Counted from the stretch's first letter, positions 1 to 11,560 are shown. The stretch: DNA of 64,000 nucleotides from Mycolicibacterium fluoranthenivorans (GCF_011758805.1 NZ_JAANOW010000006.1:7083-71082); one strand, 5' to 3'. The notes: generated by a model not told the origin, from the letters alone. Made by a program: numbers and translations.

Positions 1-3000
1 ATCGACTTCGACAAGGAACACCTCAAGGTCAACGACACCGTCTCGGAGTGGCCGCGCTACAGCGGACGCGCCATCGCGGGTGTGTCGGGCTTCGGTTTCG
101 GTGGCGCCAACGCCCACCTGGTGCTGCGTGAGGTGCTGCCGGCCGATCTGGTCGAACCCGAGCCGGAACCCGAAGTCAGCGAACAGAAGTCGGATGACGC
201 CGACGCCGTGTACGTCGGCGGGGTCCGGATGGACGAGTACGGCGAGTTCGTCGACAGCGACGGCCCGGATGGTCTCCCGGGCTCCTCTTCGCAGGACGAG
301 GGCGGCTACGAGCTGCCCGGTCTGACCGATGAGGCCAAGCGGCTGATCGAGGTCGGTCGTGCCGAGATCGAGGCGCTGGAGTTCACTCCCGTTGTGCCGC
401 TGGTGATCTCCGGATTCCTCACCTCGCGTAAGAAGTCCGCTGCCGCGGAGCTCGCCGACTGGATCGACAGCGAAGAGGGCCGCGCCTCGTCACTGGAGTC
501 GATCGGCCGCTCGCTGTCCAAGCGCAACCACGGCCGCTCGCGTGCCGTGGTGCTGGCCCATGACCACGACGAGGCCGTCAAGGGCCTGCGGGCCGTCGCC
601 GAGGGCAAGCAGAGCCCGCTGGTGCTGGCCGCCGACGGCCCCGTCACCAACGGACCCGTCTGGGTGCTGGCCGGTTTCGGCGCGCAGCACCGCAAGATGG
701 GCAAGAGCCTGTATCTGCGCGACGAGGTGTTCGCCGAGTGGATCAACAAGGTCGACGCGCACATCCAGGACGAACGCGGCTACTCCGTCGTCGAACTGGT
801 CCTCGACGATGCGATCGACTACACCAACGAGACCTGCGAATACCCCATCGAAGTGGTCCAGACGGTGATCTTCGCCATCCAGATCGCGCTCGGTGAGCTG
901 CTGAAGCACCACGGCGCGAAACCTGCTGCGGTGGTGGGTCAGTCGCTCGGTGAAGCGGCCGCAGCCTACTTCTCCGGTGGGCTGTCCCTGGCCGATGCCA
1001 CCCGCACCATCTGCTCCCGCGCGCATCTCATGGGTGAGGGCGAGGCGATGCTGTTCGGCGACTACATCCGGCTGATGGCGTTGGTCGAGTATTCGGCCGA
1101 GGAGATCAAGACCGTCTTCTCCGACTTCCCGGGTTTGGAGGTCTGCGTTTACGCCGCCCCCACCCAGACCGTCATCGGCGGCCCGCCCGAGCAGATCGAC
1201 GCGATCATCGCCCGGGCCGAATCCGAGGGCAAGTTCGCCCGCAAGCTGCAGACCAAGGGCGCCAGCCACACCCAGCAGATGGACCCGCTGCTGGGTGAGC
1301 TCTCCGCCGAGATCCAGGGCATCCAGGCGCTGCCGCTGCAGACGGCGTACTTCTCCACCGTGCACGAAGGCAAGTTCATCCGGGCCGGCGCCGATCCGAT
1401 CCACGATGTGGAGTACTGGAAGAAGGGCCTGCGGCACAGCGTCTACTTCACCCACGGGATCCGCAACGCCGTCGACAACGGGCACACCACCTTCCTGGAG
1501 CTCGCGCCGAACCCGGTGGCGCTCATGCAGGTCGGCCTGACGACCGCCAGCGCCGGTCTGCACGATGCGCAGCTCATCGGCACGCTCGCCCGTAAGCAGG
1601 ACGAGGTCGACTCGATGACGGTGGCGATGGCCAACCTCTTCGTGTACGGCCACGATCTGGATCCGCGGGTGTTCTTCGGTGCCGGTGAGCACGCGAACAT
1701 CCCGCCCACCCGCTTCAAGTACAAGGAGCACTGGCTCAACGCCCGGTTCGCCGGTGACAGCTCGGCGGTCCTGCCGGGCACTCATGTCGCCACTCCCGAC
1801 GGCCGGCATGTCTGGGAGTACGCCCCCAACGGTGCCACCGATCTCGCGGCTCTGGTGAAAGCCGCTGCCACCCAGGTTCTTCCGGACGCCGTACTGACCG
1901 CCTTCGAACAGCGTGCGGTCCCCGGTGACGGGGCCCGGCTGGTCACCACGCTCACCCGGCATCCCGGTGGGGGCACCGTGCAGGTGCACGCGCGTATCGA
2001 CGAGTCGTTCACCTTGGTGTACGACGCGGTGGTCAGCCGCAGCGGTAGCGCCGCGGTGCTGCCCGTGGCGACGGGTGCCGCGGTGGCGATCGCGGCTGAG
2101 CCGGTGGCCGAGGCGGCGCCCGATCACGTCGCCGACGTGGCCATCCTGCAGGACAACCTGACCGCCGGCGCCGGCCTGGCCGCGAATTTTGCCAAGTGGT
2201 CACCGGAATCCGGTGAGACGGTGGCGGATCGCCTCGGCAGCATCGTCGGTGGGGCCATGGGTTACGAGCCCGAGGACCTGCCGTGGGAGGTCCCGCTGAT
2301 CGAGCTGGGCCTGGATTCGCTGATGGCCGTGCGCATCAAGAACCGCGTCGAGTACGACTTCGACCTGCCGCCGATCCAGCTGACCGCGGTGCGCGATGCC
2401 AACCTCTACAACGTCGAGGAGCTCATCAAGTACGCGATCGAGCACCGCGACGAGGTCGATGAGATCGCCGAATCCCAGAAGGGACAGACCGCCGAGGAGA
2501 TCGCGGCCGCGCAGGCCGAACTGCTGGGCGGGGCGACGACGGTCGCCGAGTTGGAGGCGAAGTTAGCCGAGGCGAGCGCAGCGACGGGAAGTGTGACCGA
2601 GGCGGGTCACCCGGTCGCGGAGAGCGGGCAGACCCCGGTCGCGTCGCCCACCGAGCTCGAAATCCCGCCGCCGCCCACGGATCCGACCGGACCCACGGCG
2701 ACCATCCCCGCACCACCGAGTGATCCGGCCGGCCCCAGCAAGGCCACCGCGGCCGCGGCCGCGGCGAAGGTGCTGACGCAGGAGGCTGTCACCGAGGCGC
2801 TCGGCGCCGATGTGCCGCCGCGGGATGCCGCCGAACGTGTCACGTTCGCCACCTGGGCGATCGTCACCGGTAAGTCGCCGGGCGGCATCTTCAACGAGCT
2901 GCCGAAGCTCGATGACGCGGCCGCCGACAAGATGGCGAAACGGCTGACGGAGCGCGCCGAGGGCACCATCACCGTCGAGGATGTGCGTTCCGCCAAGAAC

Positions 3001-3906
3001 ATCGAGGAACTGGCCACCGTGGTGCGCGCCCAGCTCGAAGAGGGTGTGGTCGACGGATTCATCCGCACCCTGCGGGCAGCGAAGGAGGGTTCGACCGCCC
3101 TTCCGCTGTTCGTCTTCCACCCGGCCGGTGGATCGACGGTGGTGTACGAGCCGTTGATCAAACGGCTGCCCGCGGACATCCCGGTGTACGGCATCGAGCG
3201 TGTCGAAGGCTCCATCGAGGAGCGGGCCGCCGAGTACGTGCCGAAACTGCTTGAGGTGCATCAGGGTCCGTTCGTGTTGGCGGGTTGGTCGCTCGGTGGC
3301 GCGCTGGCCTATGCCTGCGCGATCGGGCTCAAGCAGGCCGGCGCGGATGTGCGGTTCGTCGGCCTGATCGACTGTGTGCGCCCCGGTGTGCCGATCGACC
3401 AGACCCAGGCGGGCATGCGTGCCCGCTGGGACCGCTACGCACGGTTCGCCGAGCGGACCTTCAACGTCGAGGTACCGGCCATCCCCTACGAGGAGTTGGA
3501 GAAGCTGGACGACGAGGGCCAGGTCAAGTTCGTCCTGGACATCGTCGCGCAGAGCGGGGTGCAGATCCCGGGCGGCATCATCGAGCACCAGCGGACGTCC
3601 TATCTGGACAACCGTGCGCTGGACACCATCGAGCTCCGGCCTTACGACGGGCACGTCACCTTGTACATGGCCGACCGCTACCACGATGACGCGATCGTCT
3701 TCGAGCCCGCGTACGCCACCCGTCAGCCCGACGGCGGATGGGGCGAAGCGGTCAAGGATCTGGAGGTGGTGCCCATCGGTGGTGAGCACATCCAGGCCAT
3801 CGACGAGCCCATCATCGCCAAGGTCGGCGCGCACATGAGCGAGGCCATCAACCGTATCGAGAGCGAAGCGACGGCTAGCACAGCAGAGAAGGACGCGAAC
3901 AAGTGA
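1..3906 (+). CDS. pks13: Polyketide synthase Pks13, 3' part (partial at window start)
   Basis: Pks13 is the cytosolic condensing enzyme that joins two activated fatty acids into mycolic acid precursors. The frame is open from base 1, so the N-terminal ACP and most of the ketosynthase lie upstream. Visible in order: KS end with GFGGANAHL, acyltransferase with GQSLGE (Ser codon 943-945), the C-terminal ACP with LGLDSL (phosphopantetheine Ser codon 2317-2319), a Pro/Ala-rich linker (about 2640-2760), and a thioesterase with GWSLGG (Ser codon 3289-3291). The order matches M. tuberculosis Pks13. The stop overlaps accD4 by 4 bases, so the two are co-translated. The linker and extreme C-terminus carry copies of the GAGCGNAGCGAC repeat described elsewhere. 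Very confident. Confidence 0.97.
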   Translation: MDFDKEHLKVNDTVSEWPRYSGRAIAGVSGFGFGGANAHLVLREVLPADLVEPEPEPEVSEQKSDDADAVYVGGVRMDEYGEFVDSDGPDGLPGSSSQDEGGYELPGLTDEAKRLIEVGRAEIEALEFTPVVPLVISGFLTSRKKSAAAELADWIDSEEGRASSLESIGRSLSKRNHGRSRAVVLAHDHDEAVKGLRAVAEGKQSPLVLAADGPVTNGPVWVLAGFGAQHRKMGKSLYLRDEVFAEWINKVDAHIQDERGYSVVELVLDDAIDYTNETCEYPIEVVQTVIFAIQIALGELLKHHGAKPAAVVGQSLGEAAAAYFSGGLSLADATRTICSRAHLMGEGEAMLFGDYIRLMALVEYSAEEIKTVFSDFPGLEVCVYAAPTQTVIGGPPEQIDAIIARAESEGKFARKLQTKGASHTQQMDPLLGELSAEIQGIQALPLQTAYFSTVHEGKFIRAGADPIHDVEYWKKGLRHSVYFTHGIRNAVDNGHTTFLELAPNPVALMQVGLTTASAGLHDAQLIGTLARKQDEVDSMTVAMANLFVYGHDLDPRVFFGAGEHANIPPTRFKYKEHWLNARFAGDSSAVLPGTHVATPDGRHVWEYAPNGATDLAALVKAAATQVLPDAVLTAFEQRAVPGDGARLVTTLTRHPGGGTVQVHARIDESFTLVYDAVVSRSGSAAVLPVATGAAVAIAAEPVAEAAPDHVADVAILQDNLTAGAGLAANFAKWSPESGETVADRLGSIVGGAMGYEPEDLPWEVPLIELGLDSLMAVRIKNRVEYDFDLPPIQLTAVRDANLYNVEELIKYAIEHRDEVDEIAESQKGQTAEEIAAAQAELLGGATTVAELEAKLAEASAATGSVTEAGHPVAESGQTPVASPTELEIPPPPTDPTGPTATIPAPPSDPAGPSKATAAAAAAKVLTQEAVTEALGADVPPRDAAERVTFATWAIVTGKSPGGIFNELPKLDDAAADKMAKRLTERAEGTITVEDVRSAKNIEELATVVRAQLEEGVVDGFIRTLRAAKEGSTALPLFVFHPAGGSTVVYEPLIKRLPADIPVYGIERVEGSIEERAAEYVPKLLEVHQGPFVLAGWSLGGALAYACAIGLKQAGADVRFVGLIDCVRPGVPIDQTQAGMRARWDRYARFAERTFNVEVPAIPYEELEKLDDEGQVKFVLDIVAQSGVQIPGGIIEHQRTSYLDNRALDTIELRPYDGHVTLYMADRYHDDAIVFEPAYATRQPDGGWGEAVKDLEVVPIGGEHIQAIDEPIIAKVGAHMSEAINRIESEATASTAEKDANK

Positions 3907-5474
3907 CCGAAACCTCCAGTGTCCCAGCGGTAACCACGGCGCAGAAGCTGGCCGAGCTCCGTGAGAAGCTGGCACTGGCCGCCGACCCCGGTGATGAGAA
4001 GGCCAAGGCCCGCCGCGACAAGAAGGGCATTCCGAGTGCCCGCGCCCGCATCCACGCACTGCTCGATCCGGGCAGCTTCCTGGAGATCGGCGCGCTGGCC
4101 AAGACCCCCGGGGACCCCAACGCCTACTTCGGCGACGGTGTGGTCACCGGCCACGGCACCATCGACGGCCGTCCCGTCGGCGTGTTCAGCCACGATCAGA
4201 CGGTGTTCCAGGGCTCGGTCGGTGAGATGTTCGGCCGCAAGGTCGCCAAGCTGATGGAGTGGGTGGCCATGGTCGGCTGCCCGATCATCGGTATCAACGA
4301 CTCGGCCGGTGCCCGCATCCAGGACACCGCGACCTCGCTGGCCTGGTACGCCGAACTCGGGCGCCGCCATGAGATGCTGCGCGGGCTGGTCCCCGAGATC
4401 TCGCTGATCTTCGGCAAGTGCGCCGGTGGCGCGGTGTACTCGCCGATCCAGACCGATCTCGTTGTGGCGGTGCGCGATCAGGGCTACATGTTCATCACCG
4501 GACCGGATGTCATCAAGGACGTCACCGGTGAAGACGTCAGCTTCGACGAGTTGGGCGGCGCCGATGTGCAGGCGCAGCGCGGCAACATCCACAAGGTGGT
4601 CGAGTCGGAGGCCGCGGCGTACCAGTACGTCCGCGACTACCTGAGCTTCTTGCCCCCCAACCACTTTGACGATGCGCCCATCGTCAACCCGGGCCTGGAG
4701 CCCGAGATCACCCCGAGTGATCTGGAGCTCGACACGATCGTGCCGGATTCGGACAACATGGCCTACGACATGCACGAGGTCCTGCTCCGGATCTTCGACG
4801 ACGGTGACGTCTTCGAGATCGCCGACCAGCGCAGCCCGTCCATGATCACGGCGTTCGCCCGGGTGGACGGCCGCCCGGTCGGGGTGGTGGCCAACCAGCC
4901 CATGCACATGTCCGGTGCGGTGGGTAACGAGGCCTCCGACAAGGCCGCCGGGTTCATCCGGTTCTGCGATTCGTTCAACCTGCCCTTGGTGTTCGTCGTC
5001 GACACCCCGGGTGCGATGCCGGGTGTGGAAGAGGAGAAGGGCGGCATCATCAAGCGTGGTGGCCGCTTCTTCAACGCCATCGTGGAAGCCGATGTGCCGA
5101 AGGTGACCATCATCGTGCGCAAGGCCTACGGCGGCGGATACGCCGTGATGGGCTCCAAGCAGTTGTCCGCGGACCTCAACTTCGCGTGGCCCACCGCCCG
5201 CATCGCGGTGATCGGCGCCGAAGGTGCGGCGCAGTTGCTGGTGAAGCGCTTCCCGGATCCGACCGCACCCGAGGTGCAGAAGATCCGTGCCGACTTCATC
5301 GAGGGTTACAACCTGAATCTGGCGACGCCGTGGATCGCCGCCGAGCGCGGCTATATCGACGGTGTCATCGAACCGCACGAGACCCGTCTGCTGCTGCGCA
5401 AGTCGCTGCATCTGTTGCGGGACAAGCAGAACATCCACAAGGTGCAGCGCAAGCACGGCCTGACCCCGCTCTAA
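3903..5474 (+). CDS. accD4: Long-chain acyl-CoA carboxylase beta subunit AccD4
   Basis: Carboxyltransferase subunit (523 aa) that, with AccA3/AccD5/AccE5, carboxylates the long acyl-CoA used as extender by Pks13. The paired crotonase-like carboxyltransferase halves are visible: an N-half with [16 protein letters not shown] and SAGARIQD, and a C-half with VDTPGAMPG and [11 protein letters not shown]. Length matches the M. tuberculosis protein. The GTG start overlaps the pks13 stop (GTGA), which supports an operon. Its stop overlaps the stop of the convergent PucR gene by four bases. Placement next to pks13 rather than a propionate pathway supports the AccD4 assignment. Confidence 0.96.
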   Translation: MTETSSVPAVTTAQKLAELREKLALAADPGDEKAKARRDKKGIPSARARIHALLDPGSFLEIGALAKTPGDPNAYFGDGVVTGHGTIDGRPVGVFSHDQTVFQGSVGEMFGRKVAKLMEWVAMVGCPIIGINDSAGARIQDTATSLAWYAELGRRHEMLRGLVPEISLIFGKCAGGAVYSPIQTDLVVAVRDQGYMFITGPDVIKDVTGEDVSFDELGGADVQAQRGNIHKVVESEAAAYQYVRDYLSFLPPNHFDDAPIVNPGLEPEITPSDLELDTIVPDSDNMAYDMHEVLLRIFDDGDVFEIADQRSPSMITAFARVDGRPVGVVANQPMHMSGAVGNEASDKAAGFIRFCDSFNLPLVFVVDTPGAMPGVEEEKGGIIKRGGRFFNAIVEADVPKVTIIVRKAYGGGYAVMGSKQLSADLNFAWPTARIAVIGAEGAAQLLVKRFPDPTAPEVQKIRADFIEGYNLNLATPWIAAERGYIDGVIEPHETRLLLRKSLHLLRDKQNIHKVQRKHGLTPL

Positions 5475-6724
5475 CCCAAGACAGCGGTCCCGAACCACAG
5501 GCAGGCCAGCAGCGCCATCTCGGTGTCGAGGCGGTCCTCGCCCAGCGGTCGGCCGCGGCGCTGCAGTGCCCGGCCGACCCGGTACTTCACCGTGTTGTAG
5601 TGGACGGTGAGTTCCTCGGCGGCGGCGGTGTAGCTGCCGCCGTGCTTCAGGAATACCCGCAGGGTGTCGCGCAGGCCGGCGTCGGTCGTGGTGTCTGCGG
5701 CCAGCTCACCCAACGTGTCCTGCACGAATACCTTGGTCTCGTCGAGGTTTTCGCCGAGCAGGGCGGCAGCGGCCAGGCCGGGAGTGCCCGCGTCGACGAC
5801 GCCCGCCGCGCCGGCTGCCATCGCGATACCGCGGGCGCGCAGCGCCTGGGTGTGTGAGCGCCGAAATCCTGCCACCCCCGGAAGGGGCCTGCCCAGCGCG
5901 ACATTCGGCGGGTCGGTGGCCTGGGCGTGGAACTGACGCACCCGCTGGGCCGCCTCGTCCTGATTCGCCAGCGGTATCCAGCCCCAGCCGGTCACCTGGT
6001 CGGCCGGGACGAACAGGGGTGCACTCTGAGGTGCGACGGTCTCGGTCATCCCGCGCAGGAACGATTCCAGGCGGGCCAGCCCGTCGTCGCGGCCGGTGTC
6101 GCTGCCGGGATCGGGGGGCCACCACAGGATCAGGCCGAGGTGTGTGCGACGCATCGGGTAGCGGATGGCGGTGGTGAGGGCATCCACGTCGTGGCCGGCG
6201 CCTGCCAGGATCTCACGGACCCGGATCGCTCTGGTGCTGTTGCGGTTGGTCAGCCAGCGGTCCCGCTCGTCCTCGTAGACGCCGACGACCTGCTGCGAAA
6301 TCCAGTCGATGTAGCCGAACGTCATCGAGGTGATCCGTCCGTACAGGGCGAGGCTGGTGCGCGGGTCCAATGCGGCCGTGCCGATCTCGTCGGCGGCGAC
6401 GTCCAGCACCAGGGCATGTCCCAGCCGGTAGGCCCGAACCAGGGCGTTCATCGGAACCCCGCGCTGGGCGAGGCGCCGGGCGTATTCGAGCGCGGCTGTC
6501 GGTGCCTCGATGTTGTCCAGGGATATATCGTGGCGCAACGCGCCGAAGATGGTATCGATGTTGCTCTCGACGCTGGCGGTCAGCAGATCGAGGATCTCGG
6601 CGTCCCCGCGCAACTCGGCGATATCGGTTGCGAGCTGCCGCTGAACGCTGTGCGCCACCTCCACCTGGCGGCGCATCAGCGCGTCGAGGACTGCTGCATT
6701 GGCGTCGGCGACCGTGGGGTCCAT
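5471..6724 (-). CDS. PucR-family helix-turn-helix transcriptional regulator
   Basis: A 417-residue protein whose C-terminus is a PucR-type HTH ([20 protein letters not shown], then [10 protein letters not shown]). The middle has the GGDEF-like architecture usual in this family and the N-terminus is helical. Such proteins are DNA-binding activators responding to small metabolites. The ATG at 6724 is chosen because the upstream extension is short and unlike the family. The gene is divergent from the acyl-CoA synthetase/DUF3556/oxidoreductase cluster with about 105 bp between, so I infer it regulates that cluster; the ligand is unknown. Confidence 0.85.
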   Translation of the reverse strand: MDPTVADANAAVLDALMRRQVEVAHSVQRQLATDIAELRGDAEILDLLTASVESNIDTIFGALRHDISLDNIEAPTAALEYARRLAQRGVPMNALVRAYRLGHALVLDVAADEIGTAALDPRTSLALYGRITSMTFGYIDWISQQVVGVYEDERDRWLTNRNSTRAIRVREILAGAGHDVDALTTAIRYPMRRTHLGLILWWPPDPGSDTGRDDGLARLESFLRGMTETVAPQSAPLFVPADQVTGWGWIPLANQDEAAQRVRQFHAQATDPPNVALGRPLPGVAGFRRSHTQALRARGIAMAAGAAGVVDAGTPGLAAAALLGENLDETKVFVQDTLGELAADTTTDAGLRDTLRVFLKHGGSYTAAAEELTVHYNTVKYRVGRALQRRGRPLGEDRLDTEMALLACLWFGTAVLG

Positions 6725-6817
6725 GGGCCGACAGCTTAATGCCGGATTGTCTCCGGGGGACAAAGCGGATTCTGATGTTCATCGGGCGACGACAGTGTGT
6801 CCCAAGGCACATATTCC

Positions 6818-6823
6818 TACCTT
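6818..6823 (+). promoter_or_regulatory. Candidate -10 box for a leaderless acyl-CoA synthetase transcript
   Basis: TACCTT fits the mycobacterial TANNNT -10 and lies 6 nt before the ATG at 6830. There is no Shine-Dalgarno sequence, as expected for a leaderless start. This is why I prefer ATG 6830 over GTG 6797. Confidence 0.45.
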
Positions 6824-6829
6824 CGTGAC

Positions 6830-8285
6830 ATGCACCTCTCGTCCCTGCCCGACCGCCGCGCCGAATCGGCGCCTGATCGCATGGCCGTCTCCGACGACCA
6901 CATCGCCTACACGAACGCCGGGTTCCTGGACGCGGTGCGACGGGCCGCCGCCGCCATGGCCGGCCGCGGCGTGCGCCCCGGCGCCGTCGTCGCGGTGATG
7001 CTGCCCCAATCGCGCGGCCTTCGTGGTCGCCATGTTCGCGGCCTGGCGTCTGGGCGCCGTCGTCACCCCCATCAGTCCCACGTTGGTCGCTGCGGAGCGG
7101 GAGCACCAGATCGCGGATTCCGGAGCTGTCGTCCTGCTGGCCGAGTGGGACGTGGACACGGAGATCCCGGTGCTGTCGGTGGACGATCTCGATACCGATC
7201 CATGGACGGCCGAACCAGCCCCCAACCCCGACGACGCCCTCGCGCTGCTGATCTACACCAGCGGAACCACCGGCAGGCCCAAAGGGGTGATGCTCGACCA
7301 TCGCAACGTGAATGCCATGTGCACCATGGTGATCGAAGGATTCGATCTGACCGCGGCCGACCACAGCCTGCTGATCCTGCCGCTGTTCCACGTCAACGCC
7401 ATCGTGGTGAGCACTTTGTCACCGTTGATCGCGGGCGGGCGTACCACCATCGCGGGCCGATTCGACCCGGTCGGCTTCTTCGACCGCGTCGAGGCCAGCC
7501 GGGCCAGTTACTTCTCCGCGGTCCCCACCATCTACACCATGCTCGCGGCGCTGCCGGCCGAGGTGGCACCCGATACCAGTTCGATCCGGTTCGCCGTCTG
7601 CGGTGCGGCGCCCGCGAGCGTCGAACTCCTGGAGAAGTTCGAGAACCGCTATGGCATCGGGATCATCGAGGGCTACGGCCTGTCCGAGGGCTCATGCGCG
7701 AGCACCTGCAATCCGCTCGAGGGCAGGCGAAAGCCGGGAACCGTCGGGCTTCCGCTGCCCGGGCAGCAGATCCGGATTATCGACGGCGCCGGCACCGAGG
7801 TGCCTGCAGGGGGTACCGGCGAGGTGATCATCAAGGGGCCCAACGTCATGCGCGGCTATCTGAACCGCCCGGCCGACACCGCCAAGACGGTGGTCGACGG
7901 CTGGTTGCGCACCGGTGACATCGGCCGCTTCGACGAGGACGGCTACCTGGTGCTCGTCGACCGGGCGAAGGACATGATCATCCGGGGCGGGGAGAACATC
8001 TACCCCAAGGAGATCGAGACGGTCGCCTATCAGATGCCGGAGGTCGCCGAGGCGGCGGTGATCGGGCGGCCGAGTGCGCTCTACGGCGAGGAGCCGGTGC
8101 TCGTGGTGTCCCTGCATGCCGCTGTCGGCGTCGATGCCATCGATGCCCATCTGCGCGCATCGTTGTCGAAATACAAAGTCCCCGTGGAGATCACGGTGCT
8201 GGACGAGCTGCCCAAGAATCCGGTCGGCAAGATCGACAAACCAGCACTCCGAAAAACATTCGCCGCCCGTCGGATCGACGCCTAG
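6830..8285 (+). pseudogene. Acyl-CoA synthetase (AMP-binding, FadD-like) interrupted by a frameshift
   Basis: The gene would activate a carboxylic acid to acyl-AMP and then acyl-CoA. The N-terminal part (MHLSSLPDRRAESAPDRMAV onward) runs in frame 2 to the CCCC run at 7004-7007; the rest runs in frame 3. Removing one C restores a normal family sequence (VAVMLPNRAAFVVAMF). Downstream are the AMP-binding signature YTSGTTGRPKG, the acyl-adenylate motif LRTGDIGR and a C-terminal PVGKIDKPALRK. Apart from the one base everything is intact, so this is either a recent pseudogene or a homopolymer sequencing error. It ends 9 bp before the DUF3556 gene and is probably the first gene of that operon. Substrate cannot be told. 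Confidence 0.85.
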
Positions 8286-8294
8286 GAGCTCATC

Positions 8295-10061
8295 ATGGGA
8301 TTCGTCAAACCCACCCTGCCCGATGTCGACCTCGAAGAATTCCTGGGCCTGCCGCTGCGCGACCGCCTCCGGATCATGTCCCTCAAATGGGTGGATCAAG
8401 GTTTCGGTGCGCCCCGCATGATCCATGTCATCTACATCGTCAAACTCGTGCTCTTCTATGCCGTCCTGGGCATCTTCATCGCCACGGCAACATCGGGTCT
8501 GCCCGCCTTCTGGCACGGGATCGGCTGGTGGAACCAGCCCATCGTCTACCAGAAGATCATCCTGTGGACGATCCTGCTGGAGCTGCTCGGGCTGGCCGGG
8601 TCCTGGGGACCCCTGGCGGGCAAGACCAAACCGATGACCGGAGGGTTCCGGTTCTGGGCCAAGCTCAACACCATTCGGCTTCGGCCGTGGAAGGCGGTGC
8701 CCTTCACCGACGGTGACAGGCGAACCTGGTTCGACATCATCGTCTACCTGGCGCTGGTCGCAGGCGTCGTGGTGGCGATGGTTTCCCCTGGTGTGCTGAG
8801 CGATTCGCTGACGGCGGTGCTACCAGCGAACACCTCGGGGCTGGTGAACCCGGTATTGCTGATCGTCCCGATCGTGCTGCTGGTGCTGATCGGCCTGCGA
8901 GACAAGACCATCTTCCTGGCCGCCCGCGGCGAACAGTACCTGCCTGCGCTGCTGTTCTTCGCCGTGCTGCCGTTCACCGACATGATCATCGCCGGCAAGC
9001 TGCTGATCGGCACGGTGTGGATCTGGGCCGGGATCTCGAAGTTCGGCCTGCATTTCACCAACGTCATCCCGCCGATGGTGAGCAACAGCCCGATGATCCC
9101 GTCCAGGTGGCTCAAACGCGCCCACTACCGGAACTATCCGGTAGATCTGCGGCCGTCGCACCTGTCCACCTTCATGGCTCACTGTCTCGGCAGCTTCGTG
9201 GAGATCGCGGCGCCCCTGACCCTGCTGTTGTCCCCGTGGCCGTGGCTGACCATCACCGCCGTCGTGGTCATGGTCGGATTCCACCTGTTCATCATCTCGA
9301 CCTTTCCGCTGGCGGTCCCGGTGGAATGGAATGTGCTCTTCGCCTACGCGACCGTGTTCCTGTTCCTCGGGTTCCCGAACTGGGACGGCTACGCGGTGGG
9401 GGACATGTCGTCACCCTGGTTGACGGTCGCGTTGCTGGCCGGGTTGTGCTTCTTCCCGGTCCTGGGCAATCTCCGGCCCGATCTGGTGTCCTTCCTGCCG
9501 GCCATGCGGCAGTACGCGGGCAACTGGGCTTCGGCGGTGTGGACGTTCACCCCCGGCGCCGAGCAGAAGCTCAACCGGGTCACCCGGTCCTCGCCCAACA
9601 CCGTCGACCAGTACATCGACTTCGGCTGGGACCCGGTCACCGCCGAAGTGTTCGCCCAGCAGGTGACGGCGTGGCGGGCCATGCACAGTCAGGGCCGCGG
9701 GCTGTACTCGGTGCTGCTGAAATCGCTGCCCGATATCGACACCCGCACCGTCCGGGAGGGCGAGATGTCGTGCAACACCATCATCGGCTTCAATTTCGGC
9801 GACGGACACCTGCACAATGAGGATCTGATCCGGGGCATCCAGACCGAAGCCCGGTTCGAACCGGGCGAGTTCGTCATCGCCTGGGTGGAATCGCAGCCCA
9901 TCCACAAGAAGACCCAGGAGTACAAGGTGATCGACGCGGCCCTCGGCGTCATCGAACGCGGCACCTGGAATGTCGCCGACCTGGTGAACGAGCAGCCCTG
10001 GCTGCCCAACGGGCCGATCCCGCTGAACGTCACCTGGCAGCGAGCCGGAGCCAGTCGATGA
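8295..10061 (+). CDS. DUF3556-type polytopic membrane protein
   Basis: A 588-residue protein with a cytosolic-looking N-terminus (about 45 aa), then a series of hydrophobic segments to about residue 400, and a soluble C-terminal domain of about 180 residues. I recognise it as DUF3556, a family without assigned function found mainly in mycolate-containing bacteria. The segment KLLIGTVWIWAGISKFG resembles HTTM/DoxX-like membrane proteins, a weak inference. An AGGAG stands just upstream of the ATG. The 3' end overlaps the FAD oxidoreductase by four bases (ATGA), so they are translationally coupled, which suggests a membrane-linked lipid or isoprenoid modification. Confidence 0.8.
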   Translation: MGFVKPTLPDVDLEEFLGLPLRDRLRIMSLKWVDQGFGAPRMIHVIYIVKLVLFYAVLGIFIATATSGLPAFWHGIGWWNQPIVYQKIILWTILLELLGLAGSWGPLAGKTKPMTGGFRFWAKLNTIRLRPWKAVPFTDGDRRTWFDIIVYLALVAGVVVAMVSPGVLSDSLTAVLPANTSGLVNPVLLIVPIVLLVLIGLRDKTIFLAARGEQYLPALLFFAVLPFTDMIIAGKLLIGTVWIWAGISKFGLHFTNVIPPMVSNSPMIPSRWLKRAHYRNYPVDLRPSHLSTFMAHCLGSFVEIAAPLTLLLSPWPWLTITAVVVMVGFHLFIISTFPLAVPVEWNVLFAYATVFLFLGFPNWDGYAVGDMSSPWLTVALLAGLCFFPVLGNLRPDLVSFLPAMRQYAGNWASAVWTFTPGAEQKLNRVTRSSPNTVDQYIDFGWDPVTAEVFAQQVTAWRAMHSQGRGLYSVLLKSLPDIDTRTVREGEMSCNTIIGFNFGDGHLHNEDLIRGIQTEARFEPGEFVIAWVESQPIHKKTQEYKVIDAALGVIERGTWNVADLVNEQPWLPNGPIPLNVTWQRAGASR

Positions 10062-11473
10062 CATCCGCGGTGGTGGTGGGTGGCGGCCCGAACGGGCTGG
10101 CCGCCGCCATCACGCTGGCCCGGGCCGGCGTCGAGGTCACCGTGCTGGAGGCCGCCGATCAGATGGGCGGGGGTGTGCGGTCCGGGGAAGCGATCGTCCC
10201 CGGTCTGGTGCACGACCACTGCGCCGCCATTCACCCGATGGCCGTCGGCTCGGCTTTTCTCGCCGACCTGGATCTGGCACGGCACGGATTCCGTTGGCGC
10301 TGGCCCGAAGTCGACTGTGCACATCCACTCGATGGTGGCGGCGCCGCGCTGCTGCACCGCAGCGTCGACGACACCGCCGCGGGGTTGGGGCCCGACGGTG
10401 CGCGCTGGCGCGCGCTGTTCGCCGGTCCCGTCGGCCGGTTCGACCGGCTGTCGCAGGACATCATGGGACCGCTGCTGCATGTCCCGAAACATCCCCTGAC
10501 GCTGGCACGTTTCGGTGCGCCGACGCTGCTACCCGCCGCGGCGCTGGCCCGGTTGTTCCGCACCCCGGCGGCAGCCGCGCTGTTCGGCGGTGTCGCCGCC
10601 CACACCTTCCGTCCCCTGCACTACCCGATGACGTCGGCGATCGGGCTCGGCATCATCACCGCCGGGCACCGGCACGGCTGGGCAGTCGCCGAGGGTGGCT
10701 CGCAGTCGCTCACCGATGCCCTCGCGGCCACGCTGTCCGAGCACGGCGGCGAGGTTCGGACCGGGGTGCGCGTCACCTCGGCGGCTCAGCTGCCCGCCGC
10801 CGACGTGGTGCTCTTCGATCTGGCGCCGACCGCTGTCGCCGATATCCTGGGTGACCGGCTGCCCCGGCGCGCAAGCCGGTCCTTGAGTAAATTCCGTTAT
10901 GGCCCAGGGGCTTTCAAGGTCGACTTCGCGGTGCAGGGCGGGGTGCCGTGGCGCAATCCCGACGCCGGGCGGGCCGGCACCGTGCATCTGGGCGGTGATC
11001 TCGGCGAGATCGCGGCCACCGAACGCGACATCCACGCCGGCCGCATGCCGGCGCGGCCCTTCGTGCTCGTCGGCCAGCAGTATCTGGCCGACCCTGGCCG
11101 CTCGGTCGGGGACATCCATCCGGTGTACTCCTACGCCCATGTGCCGCACGGGTTCACCGGGGACGCCACCGAGGCCGTCATCGGTCAGTTCGAGCGGTTC
11201 GCCCCCGGGTTCCGCGACCGGGTGGTCGGCATGGCGGTCCGCTCCACCACCGAGATGTCGGTACACAACCCCAATTTCGTCGGCGGCGATATCTGTACCG
11301 GCGCCAAGGACATCCGCCAGCTGGTGTTCGGACCGCGGCCCACCCTGCACCCGTACCGGCTCGGGGTGCCCGGCACGTACCTGTGCTCCGGGGCCACCCC
11401 GCCCGGCCCCGGCGCGCACGGCATGTGCGGGGCCAACGCGGCCGCCGAGGCGCTGGCCTACCTGCGACGGTGA
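10058..11473 (+). CDS. FAD-dependent oxidoreductase, phytoene desaturase/retinol saturase-like
   Basis: A 471-residue flavoprotein with an N-terminal dinucleotide-binding motif (VVVGGGPNGLAAAITLARAG, then an acidic strand end VLEA) and the C-terminal FAD motif typical of the CrtI-like superfamily (GTYLCSGATPPGPGAHGMCG). The family carries out desaturation, saturation or isomerisation of polyenes and lipids. The start overlaps the DUF3556 stop. The pairing with an acyl-CoA synthetase and membrane protein suggests a lipid substrate; no carotenoid genes are nearby, so a carotenoid role is not supported. Confidence 0.85.
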   Translation: MTSAVVVGGGPNGLAAAITLARAGVEVTVLEAADQMGGGVRSGEAIVPGLVHDHCAAIHPMAVGSAFLADLDLARHGFRWRWPEVDCAHPLDGGGAALLHRSVDDTAAGLGPDGARWRALFAGPVGRFDRLSQDIMGPLLHVPKHPLTLARFGAPTLLPAAALARLFRTPAAAALFGGVAAHTFRPLHYPMTSAIGLGIITAGHRHGWAVAEGGSQSLTDALAATLSEHGGEVRTGVRVTSAAQLPAADVVLFDLAPTAVADILGDRLPRRASRSLSKFRYGPGAFKVDFAVQGGVPWRNPDAGRAGTVHLGGDLGEIAATERDIHAGRMPARPFVLVGQQYLADPGRSVGDIHPVYSYAHVPHGFTGDATEAVIGQFERFAPGFRDRVVGMAVRSTTEMSVHNPNFVGGDICTGAKDIRQLVFGPRPTLHPYRLGVPGTYLCSGATPPGPGAHGMCGANAAAEALAYLRR

Positions 11474-11528
11474 TTCTCCTCGCGCTGCCGGCGCACCGTC
11501 CCTGATCAGGTGCGTCGCCCCCCCGTCT

Positions 11529-11550
11529 AGAGATGCGGCACCCCATCTCT
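11529..11550. promoter_or_regulatory. Inverted repeat upstream of the kinase gene
   Basis: Perfect 7-bp arms AGAGATG and CATCTCT separated by 8 nt lie just upstream of the kinase -10 box (11561-11566) and 56 bp after the oxidoreductase stop. This could be an operator for the kinase or a terminator stem for the upstream gene; there is no T tract. Confidence 0.35.
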
Positions 11551-11560
11551 GATCGGCCAT

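Noticed and set aside
2563..4059. A long minus-strand frame across the pks13-accD4 junction.
   Set aside because: Composition is shadow-like and it crosses two well-supported genes on the other strand.
6797..7918. The frame 6797-7918 as a stand-alone 373-residue gene.
   Set aside because: Only its first 68 or so codons resemble the acyl-CoA synthetase; after 7007 it becomes Arg/Gly-rich out-of-frame sequence.
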